DNA from: Rhynchopus euleeides
Taxonomy: Eukaryota; Euglenozoa; Diplonemea; Diplonemida; Diplonemidae
Length of the DNA stretch: 64,000 nt
Assembly: GCA_963210315.1 (NCBI GenBank)
Contig: OY723264.1
Coordinates: 1,860,001 to 1,924,000 of the forward strand
Reading direction: 5' to 3'
Part shown: positions 1 to 10,338 of the stretch, piece after piece
Layout: each line of letters opens with the position of its first letter
How positions within the stretch are numbered: the stretch's first letter is position 1
Translations under genes and position numbers: made by a program
Notes under the pieces: generated by a model
Seen by the model: the letters and a program-made list of their open reading frames with translations, nothing else
Databases searched by the model: none
What the model was told of the DNA's origin: nothing

Positions 1-3000
1 CCTCCAAGTGCTGTGCAGGCCCCATCACCGACAAGAAGGTGCCCTGCAGTGCCTCGAGCTCTGCGCCCTGCCTGCGCCCCGTGCCGAAGGACCCGTGCAC
101 CCTCTTCGGAGGCATCTGCAGCAACTCGTCGTGCACAGTGTGCTGCGACAGCGAGTGCGGCCTGAAGTGCGGCGCGCCAGACTGCGCCACTGCCACCGCC
201 GGCGCTGACAAGTGCTGCCCCGACAAGATCGAACAGAAGTACAACAAGAAGTGCTCAGAGGTGCCCGCGATTGTCATGTCCCCCTGCCTGCGCGACAACC
301 TCTGTGTCGAGTTCGGGGGTGTCTGCAACGACGCGTTCTGCTCCGTCTGCTGCCACGGGTCCTGCGGGGTGTGCGGTGGGGAGGAAGGCTGCCTGATCGG
401 CAGCCAGTGCTGCGACAAGACTATCCCCGGGGAGAAGAAACCCTGCGATGAGGGACACATGGCGCCCTGCACGCGAGGTATGCTTGCCGCAACGCTGCCC
501 CCCAACACTGGTGGCAAGGAGTTTCTGCATGTTGCGTACAAACGCATATTCACACTCACCTCGCACACCATGCGTTTCAACGATTCTGCACTGCGGTCGA
601 GCACCAGGCCACTGACAGGCAATTACCACACCCCTGTTGTGCATCGAATCGCCTGGTGAGATCCGCCTTGGACAGCATACCCGGTGTGGTGATTGCAGAA
701 AGGATAAGATAAAGAATGCGAGGTGTTGGGAGACTTTGCCTTCACTCCCGACAATTATACCCCCACCCACTCCGCAGTGACGCCATGCACGGAGTTTGGA
801 GGCACCTGCAGTGACCCCTCATGCACGTCGTGCTGTGACAAGTCGTGCCCGGAGTGCGGCAGCAGCGCTGTGGCCTGCTCTGCTGCCAACAAGGACAAGT
901 GCTGCACCCAGGAGCTGTTCAAGAAGCAGGCGTACTGCAGCAAGACGCAGGCCTCCCCGTGTCTCCGTGGTATGGCCTCCACCCCCATGCAAGTTTGAAC
1001 CGCCCTGCCACATCTCAGTGACGAAGTGCTCTGACTTCGGCGGGATCTGCAAGGACGATGCATGCACTGCGTGCTGTGATGCCTCGTGCGGTGTCTGCGG
1101 TGGGTCTGCCTGCACGGCTAACCCGACGGATGCAAAGTGCTGCGACACTGCTATCGTCACCGAGAAGCTGGTCTGCAGCGTGAACCCTGTCCAGTCTGCG
1201 CCGTGCACACGTGGTATGAAAGCAAGATGCTTGATGCATGCACCTGCGCCTGCGAGGCGTATCCACTCATCACCCACCACCCTGCAACCTGCCCCGCAGT
1301 GAACAGCTGCACCGAGTTCAACGGGATCTGCGCCGACGAGGCGTGTGAGGTGTGCTGCGCGAAGGAGTGCGGCACCTGTGGCAGCACGCCCTCCGTGCCC
1401 TACGACCCGCTGAAGTGCCCGACCACGACAGACATCCTCAAGCAGCCTGCGCCCAGCTGCGACGAGAGCAAGTCTGCGCCGTGCATCAGGAGTATGTTAC
1501 TTTACGTGCCTGTCTGCCCCACAACCACATGCCGCACAGATGGCCGGTGCAGCGAGTTCGGCGGGAAGTGTGAGGATGCAGAGTGCCGCGTGTGCTGCGC
1601 TGCGAGCTGCGACAAGTGCGGCGGTGAGCTGTGCCACTTCGAGTCTGAGCACGACTGCTGCCCGAGCAAAATTTACAAGGGCACCGCAGAGTGCTCCTCG
1701 ACCCAGGCCGCCCCCTGCATCAGGCGTATGTCTCTTTTTCTCTTTCTCTCTCAAGTGATTTGACAACGTGTCGCTGGCGTGCTGCCCCCCTGAAGCACCA
1801 GCCAACGCAAACATCACGTGAGTTGGCTTCTCCAGCCGCTGCCCTTCTTACCAGCATGCTGCCTCCCGCCCCGCCCTCTCTATTGTGTTCACCGCGACAC
1901 CCATCCACAGACCACCAGTGCAATGATTTCAACGGCATCTGCAACAACGAGGAGTGCACCGTGTGCTGCCACGCGAGCTGCGGGACGTGCGGCGGGATCA
2001 CATGCGCCCTGGACCCTCAGGGCCCTGAGAATTGCTGCGAGGCAGACATCATCCGCATCGGTGGCGAGAAGACATGCAGCAGCGTGAACACCGCCCCCTG
2101 CAAGCGGGTGAACGAGAAGTGCCCCGGCGGGATCTGCCCGGACGCCGAGTGTGCCGTGTGCTGCAACGCGGGATGCGGCGACAGCTGCGGCGCCACCACC
2201 TGCGCCCTGCACCCCCTGGGGCCAGGGAACTGCTGCCCCGATATCATCATCGACACCCACCCCAACAAGACCTGCAGCGCGGATGTCCCCGGCCCCTGCC
2301 GCCGCGTCACGAAGTGCGCTGAGATGGGCGGGCTGTGCGAAGATGACACATGCAACGTCTGCTGCGACAAGGCCTGCGAGAAGTGCGGCGGCCCCGACTG
2401 CGCCAACGATCCTGCTGGTGCCTCGAAGTGCTGCCCCGCGCTGATCGTGCAGTCTGGTAAATCCTGCGCGCCGGTGCCTGAGGTGCCCTGTGTGCGTGTC
2501 ACCTTCTGCGAGGAGCACAGCGGCATCTGCAGCAACGAGGAGTGCACCGTGTGCTGCCCGAAGGAGTGTGGGGAGTGCGACAAGCCTGCGTGTGAGAGCC
2601 GTCCGGGTGGGGCGTCGCGCTGCTGCGGCGCGTCCATCATCGCAGCTGGCTCCATCTGCGGGATTAACACGGCTGCGCCGTGTGTCCGGCCCGCACAGCG
2701 CGAGACCTCGCCTTCCGGTGGCGACGACGATGCATTCCCGTGGTGGCTGCTGCTGTTGGTGCTGCTGCTGCTGTGCTCCTGCTTGGCGCTCTTGGCGTTC
2801 ATCCTCTTCCGCATGCGCAAGCAGAAGCAGGATTCGGAATCCAACAGGCATCAGACGATGTTCGGGATGGAGGACAAGAAGGAGGAGATGGGGCAGACGC
2901 TGCTGTCCCCCGACGACGAGGAGCAGCCGCCCAGCAGCAACGGCAATGGGAATGGGCAGGCCGGCAACGGGAAGGCCGCACGGTCGCCCGCTGCCACGAC

Positions 3001-3226
3001 GACGAGCTTTGACGGCCTGGAGGCGACGCGCGAAAACAGCAACGGGAGTGTGCCCCGCGCCAAGTCCAGCAGCGTGGCGAGCAACCTCTCCCCGCCCTCG
3101 CGGAGCGCGAAGAAGCGCCCGTCGCAGCGCCTGAACCCGCTGAACAGCAGCACCAATGAGAGCGCCGCCCCTGCAACCGAAGCCCCCGAGAACGAGAAGC
3201 CCAAAGACCTGGATGACATGATCTAG
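1..3226 (+). CDS. Modular cysteine-rich type I membrane protein, 5' end outside window
   Basis: Six exons are inferred: 1-477, 778-969, 1019-1213, 1300-1491, 1540-1725 and 1911-3226. The reading frame is open to the first base, so the start and any signal peptide lie outside. The protein is a chain of about ten complete modules of ~60 residues, each with ~11 Cys in the order C-x6-C-x4-C-x2-CC-x3-C, then C, C, CC, C and a closing PC.R. Many modules carry an FGG or FNG motif after the first Cys. Every intron is phase 1 and falls just after the closing PC.R, so exons 2 to 5 each encode one module; the last exon carries four. A transmembrane helix (about 2737-2808) with a following RMRKQK stop-transfer and a ~135-residue Ser/Asn/Pro-rich acidic tail ends the protein. 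I do not recognise the module family. An extracellular adhesion or receptor role is inference. Confidence 0.85.
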
Positions 3227-3531
3227 GCCTCCTCTCAGGGCATGCGTGTTGGTTGAGCCCTTGGGTTGAACCCAGCCAAGGTCGCCGGCCGCACGTTGGG
3301 CGTCGGAGCGTGGTGTGACTTTGTGAAGTGGGTTGGCCCTGCACGGATCAGGCCCACGGATCTTGCCTGTCACACCTGTGTGCGTGTGTACGGCCAGCTT
3401 TAGTCGATAGCATCCCTCGTGCGTCAACCCGCAGGAGTCGCCATCCCTCCCCCCCTTCGTATGTTCGTTTATTTATCGGGTCTTTCTCTTCGGTAAAACT
3501 GTGCGACAAGAAAGCAAAGATGCCCCCCCCC
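3227..3531. other. 3' flank of the cysteine-rich gene
   Basis: No gene is visible. The stretch follows the stop codon and probably holds the 3' UTR. No clear polyadenylation signal was identified. Confidence 0.4.
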
Positions 3532-3650
3532 TCTGTGAAGAGCCATGACTTGGTCTGTTCGCACTGCAACAAAGTGCGGTGGCCAGGGCCTTCGGCATTC
3601 AGGCTGCACCCCTCTAAGCGAAAACACAAGGAATCGCATGTCCAGGCGGT
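3532..3650 (+). pseudogene. Zinc-finger-like coding fragment cut by the assembly gap
   Basis: About 40 residues read through without a stop up to the gap. They contain VCSHCNKVRW, then an aromatic residue and several His (FRLHPSKRKHKESH), which is the spacing of a C2H2 or BED-like finger. Such fingers often sit at the N-terminus of transposases, and a comparable finger occurs near 16130-16235 in this window. No start or downstream domain can be seen because of the gap. Confidence 0.3.
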
Positions 3651-3850
3651 NNNNNNNNNNNNNNNNNNNNNNNNNNNNNNNNNNNNNNNNNNNNNNNNNN
3701 NNNNNNNNNNNNNNNNNNNNNNNNNNNNNNNNNNNNNNNNNNNNNNNNNNNNNNNNNNNNNNNNNNNNNNNNNNNNNNNNNNNNNNNNNNNNNNNNNNNN
3801 NNNNNNNNNNNNNNNNNNNNNNNNNNNNNNNNNNNNNNNNNNNNNNNNNN
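3651..3850. other. Assembly gap (200 N)
   Basis: Two hundred consecutive N. The round length suggests a placeholder, so the true gap size is unknown. Confidence 0.98.
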
Positions 3851-3870
3851 CCATCCGCAATGAACAGATG

Positions 3871-3921
3871 TTCACTACCGTGGCCTCCGGCGGCTGGGGG
3901 GCTCCGCCCCCCAGACCCCCC
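3871..3921 (+). repeat. Repeat A, copy 1
   Basis: A 51-bp block beginning TTCACTACCGTGGCCTCC and ending in a 9-bp stem hairpin (CTGGGGGGC, loop TCC, GCCCCCCAG) followed by ACCCCC. This single copy abuts the assembly gap; a GAACAGATG motif precedes it as in the other copies. Confidence 0.85.
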
Positions 3922-4491
3922 TGGCAGCCGAACTGTGTGGCACAGCGGTCCCTTGCCAATCCACGGGCGTTTCGCTCATAAGCAAGGTTATTAGTGCCTC
4001 CGGAGGTACTAACAGCCTTGCCAGAAGTGCAGTGATCTGCCCTCTCAAGGAAAGGTAGCCAATGTGTACCTCCCGAGGGGGCGCGAAGCGCCCCCGAGGG
4101 GCGCCTCCCTGTGGTTAAAAAAAATCTCAAAATCCCAAAATCCCAAATAAAACTTCGTCCACCCCACACGGGATCTGTGGACGATAGCGAACGGCCTGGC
4201 CCCCCCCCCCCCCCCCAAAAAAAACACATTGTTATTCTTGCCAGATCAGGGGAAAAGATAGCGGTGGGGGTAGGGGGGCTAGCCCCAGTTGGCGGGCTGA
4301 GCGGCGGATTAGGTGGGGGTAGCCGCCCTCACTAAAAAAAAAAAAATACCGATCGCCCATGCTTGCTGCTAAATGATATTGACATTGGTGGGGGGTGGTT
4401 CGGGTTTCCACCCCCCGTAGAAGAGCGTCAACCCGGTTACACTGGTTCGACGGTCGACGTCGAAGAGAGTATGGTTTTACAGGAACAGATG

Positions 4492-4703
4492 CTCACTACC
4501 GTGGCCTCCGGCGGCTGGGGGGCTCCGCCCCCCAGACCCCCCTGGACTCCTTCGATACCCAGCAGGTCAGGGAATCCAACCGCTCCAGTAGCCTCAGGCC
4601 TCAGGAGGACGCAGCCAACTCGCACAGAATCTACGCCCACAATGAACAGATGTTCACTACCGTGGCCTCCGGCGGCTGGGGGGCTCCGCCCCCCAAACCC
4701 CCC
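4492..4703 (+). repeat. A-B-A composite repeat, locus 1
   Basis: Two 51-bp A blocks (4492-4542 and 4653-4703) flank a B spacer of ~110 bp. The end of the spacer, GACGCAGCCAACTCGCACAG, also precedes A at 15360-15440 and 56460-56508. The A block holds the CTGGGGGGC/GCCCCCCAG hairpin. Confidence 0.85.
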
Positions 4704-5134
4704 ATGTAGCGTGTGTTCGTCTCGTAACCAAGTCCTTGCGAGATAGCTCTCTCTCTGCCCCTCTCAACTGCTGGGGTCGAGAGGGTGTTCAGTTTGATGA
4801 AACGGGTGACCACATGTCTCAGAGGCTCCCTCCTCGACCTGACGATGGAGAGCCTCCTTCTGATCGACGCTGAGGGGGTATCACACAGGCAGCCATGGGG
4901 CAGTCCGTGGCATGTTTCCTCAGTAAGCCGCGCACTCTCATGTACAGCTCATTCAACGAGTTGCAGGAGTGCATGAATGCGGTGAGGAGCTGGAGACGGT
5001 CGACACCATCAGTGAAACAACCGGGGTGCAAACTGACGAGTAAGTGCACGAGGCGCGCGGCGAAGCCGCGCGCGCGCTACCCCCACCTAACCCCCACCTA
5101 TTGGGCCCCGGTCAGAAAAGCTATCTTATGCCCT
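4704..5134. other. Unassigned sequence between repeats
   Basis: No gene could be supported. Short open frames exist on both strands near 4819-5049 but neither has a recognisable domain. Confidence 0.4.
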
Positions 5135-5243
5135 GGGGGCCCTCGCTACCAGTCACTACTCGTCACTGCTCGTCAGCCAGTGAGGGGAAGTGCGCCGTGG
5201 CTCACTTTTTCTCACTCAGTCACACTTGGTAGCGAAGGCCCCC
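5135..5243. mobile_element. 109-bp MITE, GGGGGCCCTCGCTA family
   Basis: The ends are inverted repeats: GGGGGCCCTCGCTACCA and TGGTAGCGAAGGCCCCC. CCT occurs on both flanks (5132-5134 and 5244-5246), a 3-bp target duplication. The interior shares CACTTTTTCTCACTCAGTCA with the copy at 7181-7289. It has no coding capacity. Confidence 0.8.
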
Positions 5244-6353
5244 CCTGTGCCAGATATATTTTAAAAAAATACAAACATGACAAAACAGAAAAAGTGGTTC
5301 TCTTCCAATTCTATCACTTATCGCCCCTCACACCCCGCACCCCACCCCACAGGGCACAGGGCACACCACCCATGCTCCTCCATATGGATCCTCCTGAAGA
5401 ACTATATTCATAAACTTATACATCGACCGCCCTCTCTCTCCTTCTTCTTCTTCTTCTTCTTCTTTCTACACCCCGCCTCCCCCTTCCCCCTTTTTTACCC
5501 CCCCCCTCCCCCCCCCCTTTTCACGAAGTTCCAGCGTATTCAGCTCAACAAAGAGGCGTGCACAGGATGAGTTAATAATACCCTCTCTGTGTGGCATCTT
5601 ATTGGGGAGTGCCTGCGTTGCATCTCTTTCTGCATGTGTTCTGAGGGAGGGGCGGCGTGTGGGAAGTCGGTGGGGGGGGAAGGGTGTGTGGGTCTGTGTG
5701 CCTGTAATGTGCTGCGTGGCGTGATCGGTATTGTTACATCGCGTACCCCCGCTTCGAGACAGGGGCGGATGGTGCAAATAAACTGTGCTGAGAAATCTCC
5801 CCCCCTCCCTCCCTCCGCCCCCACCGATGGAAGTAGCCTTCCCGCCTTGCTCCCCTTCTCCACCCCCACGCACCCCGCCCCAGTGGGCCAGCCATTCGGC
5901 TCGCTCATTGACATGAACAAAATAATGCAGGAAAAATGGAAGGGACCTCCCCTTGAACACCCCCCCCCCCCCCAGCTGATCTGTACATCAAAAAAATGCG
6001 TTTTGGCCAGATTTTGCCAGAGGCTTTACGTACTACACTACTGCATCGCAAAATAGATGGTCCCAGCATGAAGGTCCATCCCCACCCCACCCCATCCAGA
6101 AATGCGCGAAGTGTGGGGCAGTGAACCCCTCAAGGGGGGGGGAAGGCGCACACCGGGAGCGGTCGGGTCAGGGGGGGGGGTGTGCGGGTGTGTGACACGT
6201 GGCATCCAAAGCCAGGGCTTCAGAATTTGTGTTGAGGGCCCTCCCGGAGCAAAAAGGCAAGGCGCGGCAGGGCGGGGTGTGTTGGGAGCCCATACCCCAC
6301 TCCCCACTCCCCACACTCACACACCCCCCCATGGCAGTTTTTTCTGTTTTGCA
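5244..6353. other. Low-complexity intergenic sequence
   Basis: Nothing gene-like was seen. The stretch holds a TTC/TCT microsatellite near 5436-5463 and several runs of 8 to 15 C or G (for example 5501-5517 and 5963-5974). Confidence 0.5.
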
Positions 6354-6712
6354 CACGGTGGGATCTTGTAAATTTTACATGTATAACTACAAGTATATAC
6401 ATGTATTATACATGTATAATACTTGCATGTCAACTATTATACATGTATAATACATGTATATGCCTGAAATATACATGTAAAATACATGTATATCAAGTAA
6501 AAATACATGTATAATACTTGCATGTCAACTATTATACATGTATCTTTACTTGATATACATGTATTTTACATGTATATTTCATGCATTTACATGTATTTTA
6601 CATGTATAATACTTATCATGCAAGTATTATACATGTAAAATACTTGCACGACAAGTAAAATACATGTATAATACTTGCATGACAAGTAAAATACTTGCAT
6701 GCAAGTAAAATA

Positions 6713-7041
6713 CCGTATACGTAAATATTATGGAACGGGCCCATTTTTGGCCGGTCCGTTCCATAATATTTACGTTCCATAATATTTACAGGGCCAGTTG
6801 GGGACTCGGTGGTGAGGACGGCTTGCGTCAGGAATCGCGCGAAAAGTGCACGAGTAGGTCCCGTCAGGGACTCTGTATGCCGTCCGATCACCTGGTCCAA
6901 GTCCCCGAGTCGCAGAAAGCCCTGTAAATATTATGGAACGAAAAAAATCTGGAACGCCAACCCACCAGCGTTCCAAAATATTTACGTTCCATAATATTTA
7001 CGTTCCATAATATTTACGTTCCAAAATATTTACGTATACGG
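6713..7041 (+). mobile_element. CCGTATACG MITE, copy 1
   Basis: A TA-flanked element with terminal inverted repeats CCGTATACGTAAATATT. Subterminal copies of the 16-mer TAAATATTATGGAACG are repeated directly near each end. The unique core of ~150 bp begins GGCCAGTTGGGGACTC. At 329 bp it is one 16-mer shorter than the ~345-bp sister copies. The small open frames across it occur on both strands in every copy and are not credible genes. Confidence 0.9.
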
Positions 7042-7180
7042 TACATGTATTTTACTTGCATGCAAGTATTTTACTTGTCATGCAAGTATTTTACATGTAT
7101 AATACTTGCATGACAAGTATTATACATGTAAAATACATGTAAATGCATGAAATATACATGTAAAATACATGTATATCAAG

Positions 7181-7289
7181 GGGGGCCCTCGCTACGAGTC
7201 ACTGTGAGTCACGAGTCGTCAGTTGTCAGCCAAACATGGCTGACTTCTCACTTTTTCTCACTCAGTCACACTTGGTAGCGAGGGCCCCC
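7181..7289. mobile_element. 109-bp MITE, GGGGGCCCTCGCTA family, inside O1
   Basis: Termini GGGGGCCCTCGCTACGA and GGTAGCGAGGGCCCCC, with AAG on both flanks (7178-7180, 7290-7292). The interrupted O1 sequence reads through as ATATCAAGTAAA once the element is removed, so this insertion is younger than O1. Confidence 0.88.
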
Positions 7290-7487
7290 AAGTAAAGATA
7301 CATGTATAATAGTTGACATGCAAGTATTATACATGTATTTTTACTTGATATACATGTATTTTACATGTATATTTCAGGCATATACATGTATTATACATGT
7401 ATAATAGTTGACATGCAAGTATTATACATGTATAATACATGTATATACTTGTAGTTATACATGTAAAATTTACAAGATCCCACCGTG

Positions 7488-8409
7488 CAATAAAGAAAAC
7501 CCCCCCCCCCCCCCGCATAGCTTCCGATAAGCGGGGGTCGCAGGGGTCGGGAGGGGGGGGTCGGAGGGGGTCGCCTTACTATTTCCTAAGGAATGTGGCC
7601 TGGATGGGGACCACCAATAAGGGGTGTGAATAGGCACCCCATGTCAAAAATGACCCCACTGCGATCCGCTCTCCAAATATTCAAAAGAACGGGTTTTTGA
7701 AAAACCCGAGGAGGGGGTCGGGAGGGTCCCGCTGGGTGGGTGGTGGGGGTGGCCTGTGTGCCTCCCGGTCACGTCCTCCCATGACAGTACCTGGACCAGA
7801 CCCATGTTTCGTCGTTGAAGCTTGGTCCCAAGACCCACGAAATGACCCCACTACGATCCGCACAAACTCCAAATAGTCCAAAGAACGGGGTTTTGAAAAC
7901 CCCGTGTGGGGGGTCGGGAGGGGGGACCACCCATATTCCAACCCCTAGTTTCCGACCCCCATCTACGACCCCCGAGAAAAAACGCGAAAATTTCGACCCG
8001 AGTTTGACCACAGTTTCAGACCCCCCATCTTCCGGATACTGACCCCCGCAAGAATGGGGGGTCGGGATATAGCCCCGACCCCCTCCGACCCCCGAAAAAT
8101 GGGGGGTCGGGGGGTCGGGGGTCGGATTCCGACCCCCGAGGTTCCGACCCCCCTTTTCTCAAGGAACCACATCCGCATTTCAGAGGTGTTCTGTGGCACC
8201 TACACCAACAAAGTGACCCCACTACGATCCGCACGGAGCCCAAACAACGCAGGAGAGGGGGGAACCGCGTTTCCTCGGGAAACCCCTGAGATTTTTTGGG
8301 AGGGGGGGGGGTAGTTTTGCTAAGGGGGGGTCGGGAGTCGGAGGGGTCTGGGGGTCGGATTCTTATCGGAAGCTATGCCCCCCCGGGGGGGAATGGGCTC
8401 GGAATTATG
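7488..8409. repeat. GGGGGTCGG-rich tandem repeat region
   Basis: A divergent tandem array. The motif TGACCCCACTACGATCCGC begins near 7661 (one mismatch), 7842 and 8212, each time followed by a C-rich/G-rich stretch with many GGGGTCGG words. Two copies of the same motif lie on the opposite strand near 29078 and 29261. No gene was seen. Confidence 0.65.
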
Positions 8410-8512
8410 GGGGGTCTTCGCTGGTCGTATTGCTTTCGTCAGTTTTCACCCAGTTTTCTTAGGAAATGCACCAAAAAATGCACTGACGATCAATCCCGTA
8501 GCGAAGACCCCC
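8410..8512. mobile_element. 103-bp MITE, GGGGGTCTTCGCT family
   Basis: Termini GGGGGTCTTCGCT and AGCGAAGACCCCC, flanked by ATG on both sides (8407-8409, 8513-8515). The interior (TCGTCAGTTTTCAC and TGCACTGACGA) matches the copies at 17780 and 19838. Confidence 0.88.
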
Positions 8513-8946
8513 ATGAGGCGGCGGTGAGTATCACGACAGCAGTGTCGACACAAAAAAAATATTCACCCGCCTTGTTTGTTTTGCGCAAAAGCGAAGGCCC
8601 GCAGTGAAGTGGAAAATATGATGCAGGTCGCCCGAGGCCACTTTACACCACACCACACATCACCACATCACCACCCCCTCCCAGGGCACCCCCTCCCCCA
8701 TCACGCGGAGGATATATTCACGGCAGCGTGTGCCGTGGATACAGCCCACCGCCCAGAGGCGGTTCCGACACAACGTGTTAACCACGGCGTCCGCGCGGTT
8801 GCCCGTGGGAGCCCCGAGGAGGAGCTAACAGGAGGCTCGCTGGTGGTGGGGCAGGGGCTTGCGCCAACCTCACGATGCGGTCGCCAACGTATGGAGGGAG
8901 AGTGGAGGGGGTGGGGTTGGGGGGGGGGGGGTAGGGGGGGTATATG
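8513..8946. other. Unassigned sequence
   Basis: No supported gene. A CAC/CCA-rich patch lies near 8640-8700 and a G-rich run near 8915-8940. Confidence 0.4.
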
Positions 8947-10061
8947 TGCGTGAGAAACCCGAATTTTTGACATATGCGAAAACGGCACCTAAGTCGACAT
9001 CCAACCATACAAAGTGGTCCAAAACACCCCAGAAACACCTACAGGGCACTTTGGTGACCCCCAGTGCCCTCTGGGGGCCACTTATCTGCCATGCTCATTT
9101 TCCTGCCTAGGTTTGGTACCTGGCCTAGGTACCAGGCATAGCCACCCACACTGATACAACATATTGTACGGAATATGGTTGGCTCGTCGGTCAAACCAGG
9201 TCCCATTTGATATCCCATGCACATGCGGGGGTATCCCGCGTGACCTGGTGATGATATCCTGCGGATTCTGACCTCCATATCCCGCAGAGATGGCCCTGTC
9301 TCCCGGGGGGCATATGGCGGACGGCAGGGATATCCCATTTTCATATATCCCACTGGGTATCCCACATGTCCTGGTTGCATGCCTGTCCTGACAATACTCC
9401 CGCAAGCAATCAGATGTTGCAAAGACATGGACTCAGAGACGCTGTGGACGGCGACACCAATAATCAGAGATGTGCTTCCTGCCTCGAATGGAGCCTGGCC
9501 TAGGCAACTGGTGCAGTTGTGACACCAACAGAAAGAGCCACAGAGAAAGAGAGGGTGCTAGGTTGGTGCTGACTGAGTCTGAACTAGAAGAGGGCAGAGA
9601 TGTGTGTCTCGTCAGCGGACTCTCGGACTAAGTGGGATGACGCATGTGAGCGTCGTTTTGCTTAGAATAAAGGCTAATTGACGTACAAACAGGCCCACAG
9701 GAGATGGGCTGCAAGTTTGGGGGTCAAAAATATCGTTTCTCGGAAGAGAACGGGTCTGGTGGACCCTGCCCTCGATCCAGAATGCACCCCCCCCACACCC
9801 CTCGGCATTGCCAGACACCAAAAACCCTGAAAATAGATGTCCACTGTTCGCAAAAATCTGAACACCTGTCCCACAGGGATGGCCCAGGTACCAAACCTAG
9901 GCAGAAAATTTTGACGTCGCAAAAAAGCCTCTGGAGGTGCCATGAGGGGGTCTGGTGTGTCGGATAGGGGGTGATATCGGTGTTCTGGGGTGGTTGGTGG
10001 GGGTTTTGACGGCCGGTACGTCAAAAGAAGTCGATGTTCAAAAATGTGGTGTTTCTCACGC
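8947..10061. mobile_element. Degraded element with diverged long inverted repeats
   Basis: The outer ends match as GCGTGAGAAAC and GTTTCTCACGC, and an inner pair (CTGCCTAGGTTTGGTACC at 9103, GGTACCAAACCTAGGCAG at 9890) is almost exact. The TIRs are thus ~170 bp but heavily diverged. The left interior has many ATATCCC words (9200-9370). No transposase was recognised. Confidence 0.6.
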
Positions 10062-10077
10062 TTTTTAAAGGGCAGAT

Positions 10078-10102
10078 ACCCCCCCCCGGGGGGGGGGGGG
10101 GC
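10078..10102. repeat. C-run/G-run hairpin
   Basis: About ten C followed directly by about a dozen G, an almost loopless perfect inverted repeat. It may be prone to length error in assembly. Confidence 0.6.
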
Positions 10103-10338
10103 TGCCATGAATGGCGCATCGCCTGAGACCCATCTGAGAGTCTCTATCAAGCGTTTTTTTATTTCGGGTGGATATCGCACCCCAAACGCCTTTTCTCTTG
10201 AGTTGATTCTGCATTTCTCCCCACACCACACCATGCCCCCCTCCCACCCCTCCAGACACCATTTTTGGGCAGTTTTGAACAGCGTTTGTTGTGTTGTCTT
10301 TGAACTTTCGTGTCACCCCCACCCCCCTCCATGCACAG

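Larger units (their letters stand above)
6354..7487. mobile_element. Palindromic AT-rich element O, copy O1
   Basis: The ends are long inverted repeats starting CACGGTGGGATCTTGTAAAT on the left and its reverse complement on the right. CA lies outside both ends (6352-6353, 7488-7489), which suggests a 2-bp target duplication. The body is built almost wholly of short palindromes (ATACATGTAT, CTTGCATGCAAG, ATATACATGTA). It carries two later insertions, a CCGTATACG element (6713-7041) and a 109-bp MITE (7181-7289). No protein is encoded. Confidence 0.85.

Noticed and set aside
1889-3427. A 512-codon minus-strand frame over the cysteine-rich gene
   Set aside because: It is an antisense shadow: Ala/Arg/Gly-rich translation of the GC-biased third positions of the + strand gene.
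4819-5049. Overlapping + and - frames of ~76 codons
   Set aside because: Both strands look equally plausible and neither shows a motif; possibly an old transposon fragment but unsupported.
6890-6912. A tRNA B-box-like GGTCCAAGTCC in the CCGTATACG core
   Set aside because: Ten of eleven positions fit the B-box consensus, but flanking bases do not form a T-stem and no convincing A-box lies at the right distance, so no tRNA or SINE is called.
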